A stretch of DNA of 64,000 nt. Source: Cryptomeria japonica. Taxonomy: Eukaryota; Streptophyta; Pinopsida; Cupressales; Cupressaceae. Made by a program: the position numbers and the translations under genes. Of this stretch, positions 11,090-23,703 are shown piece after piece. Numbering within the stretch: position 1 is the first letter of the stretch; every line of letters starts with the position of its first letter. Under the pieces are notes generated by a model, which made no database searches, was not told the origin of the DNA, and worked only from the letters and a program-made list of their open reading frames with translations. The stretch lies in contig NC_081413.1 of the NCBI RefSeq assembly GCF_030272615.1, positions 156,301,349 to 156,365,348 on the forward strand. Direction: 5' to 3'.

Positions 11090-12505
11090 ATGCAAATCTT
11101 TCTAAAGGGCACACAATATATTAAGAAAGAGGGTGAATCGGTGTATCCCAATTTTAACTTAGTTAAATATTAATTATTGTTAATAACTTCTCCAAGCATG
11201 AACCTTGAAACATCAAAGAAGCTCTTACAAATCTCCTTAATGATGTCTCAATTAAACAACACATATAATACACATCCACAAAAAGAACACTAGCTATACA
11301 TGGAAACCCAAGATAGGAAAAAACACAATGAGAATGGTTGTTTGATCTACTGTCCAAATTTAGCCTCACAAAAATAATAGATGACTTACAACATAGAGTA
11401 GGAATCAACCTACCTGAGACACCAATCTCCAATTGTGTTTGTAGGCACCAACCTACTAGAGACACCAATCCCACCAATAGACAAATATATGAATTGCAGG
11501 CCTTCAAACTAGAAACTTGGCTTGCACTTGATTTGATCAACCTTCATAACACTCTCCCACATTGCATATGATTTTTTATGAAGCCACAAAATTATTGGAA
11601 TGCAACTCACATAGCATCTCCCTTAAATTTGCATATTAAACGCATATCGGATAATTACATTAAAACCCATATTACATAGCTTTCCAACATCCAAGATTGA
11701 TCTCATATCTCTCTATATATATGCATTGCAATTACAATTACATTCATATTTCAACCTAGAACATAATTGCAATATTTGCAACTTGGAGAGAACAAATTAC
11801 TTAACCAAGCATGTAACACGCCAAGTCCAATAGCCCGCATGCTACTCCATAAGAAAGAAAATGCTATGTGCTTCCCCATGTAGCTTTATCTAGTCCCAAT
11901 GGTCATCTATGTGCTACCTTTGGTGAGCACATGCTACAATCCTATGGTGCATCAAACCAGAACAACAACCCACCTGATTAACTAGCATGATGAGCAATCT
12001 GTCACTTCAAACTCACTAACCACAAAATATGCCATCCAAAAACTATAGATTATGATGGATCGTGTGTGACATACTATGTCTTCAAACTGATGATTATAAT
12101 TCTCAATTGTGAAGGAATGTATAACAAAACAAGTTACTAGAGCAACCTCACTATGTAGATAACTTACCTTGTACACTTCTAGATCACACTCCTGAATCAC
12201 ACTTTTGAATCACCTCTATTGACTGGAATGGATGCAGGATCATACTACAAATATACCTCAATTGATTCCTCTACCATATCTAGCCAATGTACTTTCGCAA
12301 CTCAAAATGCTCAGATATGACATGACAATATTATACATGCTTCAATATTTTGGATACATTGACATCAATGATAGAACTTATCAATATTCACAACCTCTTG
12401 AATCCTCTTTGACGCACCTTTGACATTAAAGACAACACTACTTTGACATCATTGATAAAATATGTTCAACAATATGCCCATTTATCATTGATGGCAAACA
12501 ACAAA
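11090..12505 (-). mobile_element. Probable copia-type LTR, minus orientation
   Basis: On the minus strand the segment begins TGTTTGCCATCAATGATAAA (from 12505 downward) and ends in a GATACACCGATTCACCCTC-like stretch near 11100. The LTR start and the pre-terminal 'GATTCACCC' text resemble the better-defined copia LTR at 17258-18115. The exact 3' end is uncertain, and I cannot pair it with a second copy in this window. Short open frames inside are not convincing. Confidence 0.4.
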
Positions 12506-13430
12506 ATGTTGATGTCCCATCGACACAAATCTAGTGTGTCAGGATCAGGTTCTCTCCCTATCTAAAACATATGAAGCTTTTGAGCATTTGAAGAATTTTG
12601 AGATTCATTCTCTCCTTTAACATCAATAGAAAAGATCGACATGACAATCTAGATTCATTTCTTCTCGATAGACTTCCCTGAGTCCACATCTCATTGTTAA
12701 AAGTTTTAGGTGACTCTACAACATCCCCAGGATCAAAGAAAGACAAAATAACTTCCACAAGAGAATGGCAAGAAGATTGCATCACAATTCAAGATGATGA
12801 TATTGCTAATGTACATACAAATGTACATAATGAACCTTGCATGTATAGGCAAGGTGAATAAACAAGATGTTGACAAGTGTCGTCATACTATGCAATGCAC
12901 AACCTATCACCCACATAAGGTGGAAAAGTGATAGTGTGATAAGACCACTAAAGGTGGAAGATCCACTTAAGGTGGAAAAATGATAACACGATAAAACCAT
13001 CTAAAGCAGAGATGCTCTTAAAGTGTAGAAGTAATCACCAAGTAAACTTAAGTGATATGTGTAATAAGGACGTAGGTGAGGTTATCACTAGGTACAACAC
13101 CTTAGTCACACCAACACTATGCACTATGTCATGCACTCCCCATAAGGTGGAAAAGTGATAGTGTGATATGTCCACTAAAGGTGGACACTTGAGGTGGATA
13201 AGTGATAACATGATGAAACCACCTAAAGTGGAGATGCTCCTAAAGTGTAAAGTGATCACTAAGTAAACTTAAGTGATATGTGTAATAAGGACCTACGTGA
13301 GGTTATCACTACGTACAATACCTTATTTACACAAACACTCATCAACTCATCTGATCTTTCCATTCCTACTCAAACATGTTTTGAAACTCTCTACAAGATA
13401 ACCAAGTCTACTTGTGGCAAGAGTATAAAC
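12506..13430 (-). repeat. Direct repeat of 228 bp within minus-strand copia 3' material
   Basis: A unit starting CATAAGGTGGAAAAGTGATA at 12913 recurs at 13141, and the similarity runs to about 13343. Each unit itself contains several AAGGTGGA-type words. The stretch lies directly 3' (minus strand) of the polypurine tract of the copia pol remnant, so it is probably part of its LTR or 3' region. No gene is present. Confidence 0.65.
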
Positions 13431-14497
13431 CCCCCCCCCCCCTCAAATTGTACTTCCTTTTAATTCAAGAGGAGGGAGAAACCACTCCCAAATTTTAATA
13501 GAGATACTCAAAACTATCCTTAGACAAAGGTTTTGTGGAAATGTCTACAATCTACTCCTTGGTCTTAACATACTCCATCTTCACCTATTTGGTTGCTACC
13601 TTCTCTCTCAAAAAATGATACTTAATTGCAATATGTTTAGTTATTGAATGCATCACCAAATTCTTTGAAATATTTATTTCACTTGTGTTGTCACAAAGAA
13701 TTGAAATAGGCGCATCAAATTCTACTTTCATCTTCTTTAAATTTTGCTTCATCCATTATACTTGAGTGCAATAGGAAATTGCTAGAATGTACCCTACTTC
13801 AGTTGTAGATAGGGACATTGAGTCCTACTTTTTGCTCAACCATGGCACAAGACTATCACTAAGAAAGAATGCTCCTCCACTTGTACTACATCTGACCCCT
13901 AATCTACATTAGCGTACCCAATCAAATTGAACTTCTCACTCATTGGATACCATAAACCAAAATCTTTTGTTGCTTTTAGATATTGAAAAATCCTTTTTAT
14001 TACCTTAACATTTGTTTCGTAGATGTTTTGTAAAACCTAGCAACCATATTGACTACCTATAAGATATATGGTATGGATGCGGTCACATATAACAAACTGC
14101 CAATCATTGACCTATATGGGATCTAATTTGATGGAGCATTATCATCATCCTTGCTCAACTTACATTTAGTAACCATAGGTGTACTTACCAGATTGCACTA
14201 TTCCATCTTAAACTTTCTCAACGTTTCCTTTATGTATTTGGTTTGGAAAATAAATATACATTTTTCTTACTAAGAAATCTATAAACTAAGAAAGAATGAT
14301 AGCTCACCAAGCATTGACATCTCAAACTCCTTTTGCATTGAATCCTAGAACTCCTGACACATGACAACACTGCTACCTCTAAGGATAATGTCATCAACAT
14401 GTTTCACAACAATCAACAATTGATCACCTTTTGATTTTATATACAAATTGTTATCTGCATTGCCTCTCTTGAAACCTTGTCACTGTAGATACGTATC
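13431..14497 (-). pseudogene. Ty1/copia RT-RNase H remnant, minus strand (distal part)
   Basis: Read on the minus strand, the segment runs from a copia RT catalytic region (VDDII near 14410, first residue of the YVDD box changed) through RNase H to a copia C-terminus (HIAIKYHFLREKVATK and ISTKPLSKDSFEYL near 13510-13640). It is full of stops and shifts. A polypurine tract with 13 consecutive C on the + strand (13430-13442) follows, matching the end of a copia interior. The 5' part of the same gene resumes at 23704 on the other side of the gypsy-type insertion. Confidence 0.75.
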
Positions 14498-15657
14498 TAT
14501 AGCATCCTAAATTGTACTCCCTTACAATTTGGTCCACATTTGGGGCCCTCGCCTTAGTGTTTGTACCCCAATGCTTAATTAAGACCTAATTATACTTATA
14601 TCATGCAAAGCAAGCCTTATTTTCACCTTACACCTTAAATGGCCCTTTGGTCCTAAAATGGGGTAGGACCAGGGCGTGGCACATTGGTCCTCCCAAATAG
14701 GACCCCAATTTGGCCCCTCACAACTGTCATAATGAGTTGGAGGGCATGTGATCTCCATGTTGGCCCTTATCGAAAAAAAAAAGATTTGTTTTTCCAATAG
14801 GCAAGTATATAAGGAGGACTTCCTCTCTCATTTTGATATGGGATAACAACAAAATTATAATCACAAGGCATCAAGCATTCAAGCATTCGAGAGTTCAAGC
14901 ATTGAAGTATTCATCATTAAGTGTTTCTAGAGGTCTTCAAGGTTGCATATTCTTCAATCATCAATTTTGGAGCAACGTTACATCATTCATATGCAAACAT
15001 GTGTGTGTGATTAGAGTTTTGTCACGTTCATACCATTTTATACAACATATGTGATTACATTCAAGAAGTAAAGCATCATTATCAGTCATTGCAGATCTAA
15101 GGTATATCTTTCCATTATTTATTTCAGTATTTCAATCAAGGTTAATTCCTAAACTGGGGTTTGACTTAGGCAAACCACTATTCCCAACTTAGTTCTCCTT
15201 CTTTCGGTGTGTAGGAAACACATACGAAGCTATGATCTTCAGAATAAGCATTATTTATAGTGACAAATCAATCCCCCTTTGGTGTGCACAAAGTGCAGAG
15301 GACCAAGGCGACCACCACCATGGTCCCGACAATTTAGAAGCTCCTTCAGGGATCAGATCTGAGTCTGGTTATATTTCTCAAATCCAAGTGTGTGGCTCAA
15401 TCCAACAACTATAGCTCACTATTTCTATATTTTCATTCTCATTTCCAACACTTTACCCTAATTTCAACAATTCAACTAACAAAAGAGGTTAAACAAATTC
15501 GTTCCTTTAATCCAATTAGTCTTTATTCCTAATCCTTGTTGGTTTGTGACTAAATCTATTGGATTTTAACCCTCTTTTGAATGTAATTGGTCCCTAAGTA
15601 AAATTAGTGGTTTTACTACATCTTGTGGAAGAAACCCTAAATTTTCACCACATTATA
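14498..15657 (+). mobile_element. 5' LTR of the gypsy-type element
   Basis: It starts TATAGCATCCTAAATTG, where the 3' copy has TGTAGCATCC, and ends CACCACATTATA, where the 3' copy has CACCATTACA, so both canonical termini have been lost by transitions. Internal text matches the 3' LTR throughout with many substitutions and small indels, indicating an old insertion. The interior begins TTTTGGTGAGGCC, the likely primer-binding region, though I cannot name its tRNA. Confidence 0.8.
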
Positions 15658-16253
15658 TTTTGGTGAGGCCAACGTCTTACACCTTAATTTCTAATTTATG
15701 TTCTCAAGTTTGAGTTCTTTGTGCATTTCAAATTCAAATTTTCACTTGCAAGTTTAATTTCCAATTAAATTTTAAAAATTTAGAGGTTAATTTCACAAAA
15801 ACCCTAATTTTTAAATTTAAAATTGAGCTTGTGGGGTGTTTTAATTTGGATTAATTATTGTAGATATGTTTATTCATGCAATTTCAAATTCAATTTTGCA
15901 TTCATAGATCTTATTTTAATTAAATTACATAAATGAAGAGGTTTAATTCACAAAAACCCTAATTTATTAATTTGATTTTTGGGTTGCATAATTTTTCAAA
16001 TCCATTTTCAGATACGATCTTTATGATATGTTACATGCTATGATCTAGATGCTATTATTTTCAAAATTCACAAATCAAATTGCTTAGTTAATTGGTTAAT
16101 CAATCACTTTCACAAAATTTTGCATTGTTTAATCTAAAATTTTCAAAATTGAAATTCAAATTTTCCCTCCTTTATTCAATTTTCCATGCATATATTGAGT
16201 GAACATTACTTTATTACATGACATATGCATTTCTTGTTTGATCATAAGAGCAT

Positions 16254-17257
16254 ATGGAGTTCTTATCTTATTTTGCTAGTTCAATTTCAAGTTACATTAA
16301 ACATGCTCATGATGTTCTCTTTCATGCATATAATGATAACTTAGTTCTCCCTTTCATTCATAGCTATGATCTACCCTCTCCTAAAATTGGTCCTACCAAT
16401 AAGGGTACATTGGTGCAAGAAGAGAATATGAACACTTCTTTCAAAGATTTCCCTCCTAAAGAGGGTGCTGTGGAGAATGAGGTTCATCCTTCTCCTAGAA
16501 TTTACCTCCCTAATAAGGGTTATTTAGTGCAAGAGGATGATATTGTAGCTACCTTTCCTAGCAATACCATACCTTCTTTTCATGATCTTCACCCTAGACA
16601 GGAAGCATTAATTACATATGATAGCCCCTCTCCTAATGTTGGTCTTGACCACAAAGATACCTTAGAGAAAGAGGATGATCCGATTTCCCATCATTATAAT
16701 GTTTCTAATGCTCTCTCCTGAAAATGAAGAGCCTAGCAAAGATCAAATCAATGTCATTCATATTGCTGAGAACCCTAAAATTGTTCCTAATTATCATGTC
16801 GTGCCTTACACGTATAATAATGAGGTGTTTGCTTTGGAAACTGATGAGAACATAAAAATTGAAGCACAACTTTCTTTGTTAGTTCCTACAATACTCTCTC
16901 CAATTCAAATAAATACACCATCTCCTACTAAAGAAGTTCCTAAAGAAGAACTCTTGGAGGATGATTGGGGGTCATTAGATTTCACACCTTCTTTTTGTAG
17001 AAAATCTAAGATGATTGAATTTGATACTCAAAAAATTTATGCTAAAACATGTCTTGAAATTGATTGGGCCGCTTTAAACTTCAATCCAGTTCCACCTAAG
17101 AGTGAACCCTCTCTTGATCCTGGAGATGGATGCAATGGACAAGTTTTAGGGTGTGTGCAACAAAGTCTTGAAAGTCATGAGGAATCACAATTTTCTAATG
17201 AAAAGATAGGTTTCCAACCTCAGTTGGCAATTGACACTCATTTGATTGGTTTCAATA
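16254..17257 (+). pseudogene. Gag-like frame of the gypsy-type element (5' part), frameshifted
   Basis: Two overlapping open frames (16254-16721 and 16675 onward) read as one protein with a one-base shift near 16715. The first part carries about three divergent repeats of some 40-45 residues with a SPKIGPTNKGTLVQEE-like core. The second is acidic and has no named domain. At 17257 the frame is cut by the nested copia-type insertion and resumes at 20044. I recognise no enzymatic function. The position after the 5' LTR and the zinc motif downstream suggest a Gag-like structural protein. Confidence 0.55.
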
Positions 17258-18115
17258 TGTTGTCATTGATTGCAACATGTTCCGGCTTTCATATTTTGGT
17301 TTGGTTGATTACCGACAAACACTTCACCGGCACCGGCAGGTATCTTCACTGGTAGGAGGAATTCTTTTTGTACCGGCATTGCAAGTCGACATGATTCACA
17401 TTCAGGATACAAGTATAGAAGGCCGACATCATTTTGGAATATTTGGCAATCGACAATTGATTTTGATACTTACGTATATATGTAATTGAGACGACATGTA
17501 TATTCACTTTGTAATTATCTATGTAAGCCGACATAAGGCATGAAGGATTGTAAGGGTATATAGGTCAGTTGATTAGATCATTTTTTTATGTAAGGATATG
17601 CAATATATGTGAGAGAGATCATGTATGTGAGGACATTTATGTAAGAGGCTATTCCAGTAAGGGTTTAGAGTTTCAGACCAGAACAAACAGAGCTTGAATT
17701 GGAATTGTATTCAGGCATAGGAAATGTTAGAATTGCAGTTAACTCATTCTTTTGGATTGTAGTCTGGATCTGTATGTAGTCAGTGAGACTTCTTTTGTGA
17801 TGAGTAGTGTGCTCTAGGTTGTAAGCCTTCCTGCAAGTGAAGGCCCCCATATTTTTTAATATCTTTTCATATGGCCAGTGGATTGATATTGTTGGTCACA
17901 AATCCTGCCATGGTTTTTCCTCTTTGAGGTTTTCCACATATATTTCTCAGTGCTATGATATTGAATTGTGTGATTGGCTTGTTGATTGCTTTACTTCTTT
18001 CAATCTTATATGTACCAGTTTACCGGTTGGTGAATGCATGTTTTAATAAGGTTAAAATTGATCATTCTGGTAGAACATTGATTCACCCCCCTCTCAGTGT
18101 TCTTGGATTCCAACA
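17258..18115 (+). mobile_element. Copia-type LTR nested in the gypsy-type element
   Basis: It runs from TGTTGTCATTGATTGC to GGATTCCAACA (858 bp, TG...CA) and is followed two bases later by a perfect tRNA-iMet primer binding site, so it is a 5' LTR in + orientation. The flanking gag-like frame is interrupted exactly here. No matching 3' LTR was found anywhere downstream in the window. Confidence 0.8.
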
Positions 18116-18117
18116 AT

Positions 18118-18129
18118 TGGTATCAGAGC
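18118..18129 (+). promoter_or_regulatory. tRNA-iMet primer binding site
   Basis: TGGTATCAGAGC, complementary to the 3' end of initiator methionine tRNA, the usual minus-strand primer of plant copia elements. It begins two bases after the LTR end at 18115. Confidence 0.9.
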
Positions 18130-18250
18130 AAGTATAAGGCAATTCAATGCAATCGATATCTTCTTGAGCGATTTCACCAGTGATCTAAAGAGTTCTTTAG
18201 GGTTTCACCGACAACTATTTCTTAGGTGCTTATCGATTTTATCTTTCATC

Positions 18251-19804
18251 ATGGAAGTAGGATCATCCTCTGCACCTACTTTTATTGCAAATCCTACTGT
18301 TGTTGAGGTAAAGGACCGTCCTAGGCCGGTTTTCAAAGGGTGTTCGCACATTGCCACCTTGGATGATTCGGTTGGAGCTTTTTCTTGTGTCCTAGAAGGA
18401 GTTGTATATGTTGAAGATGTCAGAGCTTACATTCACTGCCACATTGAGGATATGGGAACTAGTGATATTGAGAGCATGTATATGAGCGAGTTAATGGGAG
18501 ATTCTGGAAAGATTAAGCCCGAGTACAAGCATATTGAGGATCTAGGGTTTACCGACATTCTAGATATTCCTAAATTTGAGGATGAGATTGTCAGATATGT
18601 TTTGAGCAGAGTGCATGGAGAATTCATCTGGTTGGACAAACCTTATAAGATCTTGAAGGAGGCCATCAGGGCCATCACCGATTTGTCGCGAATTGGTCAA
18701 CGTTCAGAGAAGAAGATTTCTAATGATCAGGTTAACAAGCTCACCGACACAACTTTGGACCGACGATCGATGAGGGTTAGCACTACCATGACAGAGACAT
18801 CAAATTCAAAAGCATGGTTATTGGATACAAGGTAACTCAATCAAACCATCTAAATTTTGTTTCTAGCTCTTGTATATATGCAGCACATAAGATGATGAGG
18901 GAAAATGAGAAGTTATATCTCTGTGGATGGATGTTAGATGAGTTGTTAACTAACCTAGGGAAGATCAAAGGAGAGAAGAAGGGAACATTCCGAAATCGAA
19001 ATCTTATTGTTTGTTTGATGCTATTTTTCATTAATGAAACTCTCGGTTTTGGGAAGAGACAATGGGCATTTGATATCTCAGTAGGAAGACAACTGAAACA
19101 ATCTATTGCTACATTGGGTAGTCAGCGAGATGATAAGGTATAGGGTTACTTTAAGGCATTCCAGAAGGTTATGAATTATAGAGAGAGGGATCCAAAGGAA
19201 ATTGTTGAGAAATACTCAACCAAGATATGCTTCATGGTTAAAGAGGATGAAACTTCGATGGAAGTTGTCAAGCCCCAGAAGATATGGATTGAAGAGATGT
19301 GTTATGAAGTTGATGCACAAATTTTGGGTGCTTATGCAAAGTTGTTCATTGATGCACCTATTGATGAAGCTGAGAAATCCTTTGGTACTGCAAAATAGAA
19401 GAAGCAAGAGGTTGAAACTAAGTTTAATCGAAAGAAGAGGGAGAAACAGTCGGGCAAGGCAAGCAAATGTGATGAACAGGTAACCATTAATTGATGCGGT
19501 TTCGGAAAAAGGAAGGAAGAGGAAGGAGCCTAAAATTTTTATTGAGCCTATTCCATCAGACTTTGGATTTGAGGATAACACACCCTTCGCATTCAAGATG
19601 GTATTAATGAAGAAAGGTGAAGAATCTAAGGAGGAAGGTAGGAAGCAACCGGTTAGGAAGGTTGCAATCAAGGTATTGGCACATAAGAGAGCTCCAAAGG
19701 AAACACCTTATGCTCCATCTGGTACTGGAAGAAGAAAGAAGATGGATGACACTGATCTGGCACTTGTCACCGGTAATGTAACTATTATTCCACCCAAGAC
19801 TTGA
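18251..19804 (+). pseudogene. Large unknown protein of the nested copia-type element, frameshifted
   Basis: A frame starting MEVGSSSAPTF at 18251 runs to about 18830, continues in another frame (18814-19398, including ...LDELLTNLGKIKGEKKG... and RNLIVCLMLFF), then returns to the first frame (to 19804). It occupies the gag position after a primer binding site but has no zinc knuckle, protease or RT. The middle part is weakly reminiscent of plant mobile domain proteins; this is a guess from general look. A lysine-rich C-terminal third (RKRKEPK, KKMDDT) follows. At least two frameshifts and a stop (about 19141) make it a pseudogene. Confidence 0.5.
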
Positions 19805-20043
19805 GCAGAATTGGTTGATGAAATAACTAAGGATGGTATGTTAAAAAATATACAATTTTATTAATGAGAATTTAGATGATGATGAACAGAGAGAAGTTGA
19901 GGAAGCAGTTTTATTATACTTGGATATATATAAGAAAGCCTTGTTGGAAATTGAGAATCAAATATCGACACATTTATATGACAACTTGGATGCTAGAAGA
20001 TTATCGTCTAAGGAGGAGGACACGCATATAAAGATTCAAGATT

Positions 20044-20299
20044 CAATATGACATTACAAGAAGATAATATTTTGTCTAATTTTCTTCATGCCAATTTAAT
20101 CTCTCTTCTTTGGCCTAAAAGAAGAAGGAAACATAGACAACATCTTGAAAATTCTTCTTTTTGCAAGTATCATCAAACTCATGGCCATTCTACTAATGAG
20201 TGTCAAGCCTTGAAAACAAAAATATGTTATATTAATTTAGGTATCGTAAAAGTAACATGTGACAATGAATGGCATATTTCTCAAAATCATTTCAAATAA
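20044..20299 (+). pseudogene. Gag-like frame of the gypsy-type element (3' part) with CHHC zinc motif
   Basis: After the nested insertion the same reading continues: MTLQEDNILSNF..., then a C-X2-H-X4-H-X4-C motif (CKYHQTHGHSTNEC), the His-variant zinc knuckle seen in Gag of Tat-type gypsy elements. The frame then stops at 20297-20299. The zinc knuckle would bind the element's RNA during packaging. A seven-base word TTCAATA occurs at both junctions (17251-17257 and 20042-20048), as if it were a target duplication. Confidence 0.65.
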
Positions 20300-22523
20300 C
20301 ATTCAAGTTCCTATTATGTTGCTCCTCACTATGTGACATTGTTAGCCTACCTATTGGGGGCTCATTGTCATTCATGGTGGTACAATTTTAGGTGCAATAA
20401 TACTTAGTGAGCAACATAATAGTCTATTTATTCTTGTCTCTATGCTTGGGGAGCAAGAATATTATCTTTCCTCTTTCTAAAGTTTCACTATTTCCTTTAT
20501 GGATTGAATTTTTCATAACGTGATGTTATTTCTTGCATAGAGTTATCCTTCATGCGAGTACATGTGTGTTCCTTGGTTAGGACCTATTCTTTGTTTGAAA
20601 TGGTACATCTCTTATGAATAATCTCCTTGGGAAATGTGTGATCCTTCATCCCAATTTTTTTCCTTGTCCTCTTGCTTGTGGGGCAAGGATGGCATTTTCC
20701 TTCCCTCTCTCCTTTTAAAAAGATTACCTCTTCTTTTTTATTACATTCTTCATAACATGATGTCCTTTCTTGCATAGAGTTATCCTTCACGCGAGTACAT
20801 GCGTGTTACTTGGTTAGGACCTATTCTTTGTTTGAAATGGTATGTCTTTTATGAATAATCTCTCTTTGGAAGTTGTGTAATTCTTCTCATTGTCCTTACA
20901 CTTGGACATGGAAATGATTTCTCTCTCTTATCCTTTCTAAGGATCTACTTTTCCTTTGTTGAGTGGTATTTGTTTACAAATTGATGTCATTCCTTGTGTG
21001 ATGTTGTTATTTTCTTAAGGATTATCTCTTATGCAAGAGGTGTATGTCCTTGGATACAACCTATTTTTCACTTGGCAATGCATGTTTATCATAAACTTAC
21101 CCCTCACATTGGGTCAAAAGTATGTCATCCTTCATCAAGAATCTCTTTCACCTAGCAATAGGAGGAAGGTATGAAATCTTCTCTCCTTCCTTTCTTTTGG
21201 TAAGAAGATCTTATGTTTGTTCAAGAAACTCCTCTTGATGGTAAATGTCTTTTGAGAAAAGATCTCTTCTCCTCCAAGGATCCTCTTTACACATGTTGCA
21301 AGATATCTCTTTTTCAACTATCTTATCCTGGCTTGAAGAGTTATCCCTCTTTGGCTTGGATTTATGAACATAGTTGCCTAAAGGGTATCTCCTTGGTGTT
21401 GAAGGTTAGGTATCATTGTCTCTAAGCTTCCTTAAGACATAAACATAGGGCTATGTTGAAATCTTAAGGGGGGGGGGCACCCATATCGTTCCCTTTGCAT
21501 CATATTTTACCATATCTTTGCATGTCTTAAATGAGGTGTTCATCCTCGAAACCAGAGAAAACACTCTTATATGAGATGCTTCACACCCAAAACCAGATGC
21601 AACATTGATATATGTCTTAAGTGGGGTTACACATCACCAAAACTAGAGAAAACAAACTTTGACATGGGATGTCCTCAAAACTAGACATGTATATGTCTTA
21701 AACGGGGTTACACATTCTTGAAACTAGAGCAAACAAAATCTTAAGCTAGATGTTCCCGAAACCAAACATTCGCCCCTTGGTATTTGCACATTTTCCCCTT
21801 GGCATTTGCATTTACAAATTACAGGTCTTAAACAGGTTGATGCACGCTCAAAACTAGAGGAAACAAACTTTTATACGGGGTGTTATATACTTGAAACCGA
21901 ACATCACTTGCACACATGCACGAGGATGATTGGAACTAACGAAACACAACTAGACTATTCCTATTCTCCTCCCCAACATGGATCACCTAGGAAAACACAT
22001 CTAGGGGCAAGTATTTGTGTCTTCTCTCATTTTTATTCTCATGGATCGCCTAGAAAAACACATCTAAATTGTGTATCCATGCTCTCTCTTTCCTTATTCT
22101 CATGAGCTCATAGCCTAGCTATTTGTAGTTCATGGATGATGTGTGCTTTTCTCTTTTATGTGATCACTTGTGTTCTTGAGATGGCATTTTTCAAGAATGA
22201 TATTAATGGTTAGGAAATTTTAATATCGAGGTCTCTTCGACTAGTTGACTTGAGGTCTTGTTTTTGGTTCTTAGCTTTTCTATCTTGTGTGTCTTTTTGT
22301 CTTTTTATCTTTATTTATCTTTTTGCCTTTTTTGTTTTGTATTCCCTTTCATATTTTTGAGAGAGTTAAGATGCTAAGATTGGGGGCTTGGTTCGTCAAA
22401 ATTAGTGGTGTCTTATACTCCTTGTGATTTTGCTCCTCATTGCTCCTCTTCTTTATCTCTCTTTCATCTACTTTACCGTGAGTATTTGCATAGGCTCATA
22501 CTCTCACTAAAGTGGGGGCTAAA
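20300..22523 (+). repeat. Non-coding interior with several repeat families and polypurine tract
   Basis: No conserved frame is seen. A block starting TTCTTGCATAGAGTTATCC near 20530 recurs near 20770 (about 240 bp apart). Between about 21520 and 21910, four worn copies of a GTCTTAA...GGGGTTACACA...AAACTAGAGAAAACAAA unit follow each other. Two copies of a CATGGATC(A/G)CCTAG(A)AAAACACATCTA unit lie near 21978-22070. The end, CTAAAGTGGGGGCTAA, is the polypurine tract. The same interior appears inverted at 43685-45268. Confidence 0.7.
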
Positions 22524-23703
22524 TGTAGCATCCTAAATTGTACTCTCTTACAATTTGGTCTAAATTTGGGGCCCTCACCTTAGTGTTTGTACCCTAATTC
22601 TTAATTAAGACCTAATAATGCTTATATCATGCTAAGCAAGCTTTATTTTCACCTTGCACCTTGCATGGCCCTTTGGTCCTGGTCCTAAAATGGGGTAGGA
22701 CCAGGGCGTGGCACCATGGTTCTCATTGGGACCAGGGCATGGCTCCTTGGTCCTCCCAAATATGACCTCAATTTGGCCCATCACAACGGTCATACTGAGT
22801 TTGAGGGAATGTGATCTCCACATCGGCCCTTGATGAAAAATTAAGATGTTTTCCCAATAGGCAAGTATATAAGAAGGACTTTCTCTCCCATTTTGTTATG
22901 TGATAATGGCGAAATTATAATCACAAGGCATCAAGCAATCAAGCATTGAAGTATTCATCATCAAGCATTTCTAGAGGTCTCAAGGCTGCATATACTTCAT
23001 TCATCAATTGTGGAGCAACATTACATCATTCATATGCAAGAATGTGTGTGATTAGGGTTTTGGCATGTTCATACCATTTCATACAACATATGTGATTACA
23101 TTCGAGAAGCAAAGCATCATTATCAGTCATTGTCGATCTAAGGTATATCCTTCTATTATTTATTTCAGTATTTGTAATATTTCAACCAAGGTTGATTCCT
23201 AAACCAAGGTTTGACTTAGGCAAATCCTTATTCCCAACCTATTTCCCCTTCTTTATGTGTGTAGGAAATACATGCGGAGTTGCGATCTTCAAAATAAGCA
23301 TTATCTATAGTGACAAATCAATCTCCCATTGGTGTGCGAAAAGTGTGGAGGATCAGAGCGACCACCACCATGGTCCTGACATTTTAGGAGCTCCTTTAGG
23401 AATTAGATCCAAGTTTGCTTATATTTCTGAGATCCAAGTGTGTGGCTCAATCCGACGACTATAACTCACCTTTTTGTGTTTTCATTCTCATTTCCAACAC
23501 TTTACCCCAATTTCAGCAATTCAACTTACAAAAGAGGTTAAACAAATTCATCCCTTTAATCCAATTAGTATTTAGTTCTAATCCTTGTTGGTTTGTGACT
23601 GAATCTATTGGATTCTAACACTCTTTTGAATGTAATTGGTCCCTAAATAAAAATTAGTGGTTTTACTACATCTTGGTGAAAACCCTAATTTTTCACCATT
23701 ACA
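22524..23703 (+). mobile_element. 3' LTR of the gypsy-type element
   Basis: It starts TGTAGCATCCTAAATTG right after the polypurine tract and ends TTTCACCATTACA. It matches 14498-15657 over its whole length, with differences including a short extra block near 22678-22745 (an additional GGACCAGGGC(A/G)TGG unit). Beyond it the minus-strand copia RT text resumes at once. Confidence 0.85.

Larger units (their letters stand above)
14498..23703 (+). mobile_element. Non-autonomous Ty3/gypsy-type LTR element (LARD-like), 9.2 kb
   Basis: Two LTRs of about 1.16-1.18 kb (14498-15657 and 22524-23703) enclose an interior that has a gag-like frame with a CHHC zinc motif but no protease, RT or integrase that I can see. 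A polypurine tract, AAAGTGGGGGC, precedes the 3' LTR. The element splits a minus-strand copia RT gene: RT text ending at 23704 continues at 14497. Target duplication is unclear (ATCTA/ATCCA is the best candidate). It must have depended on a partner's pol. A nested copia-type fragment occupies 17258-20043. Confidence 0.8.

Noticed and set aside
17837-18137. Two short open frames in the nested copia LTR
   Set aside because: They lie across the LTR end and primer binding site and have no recognisable domain.
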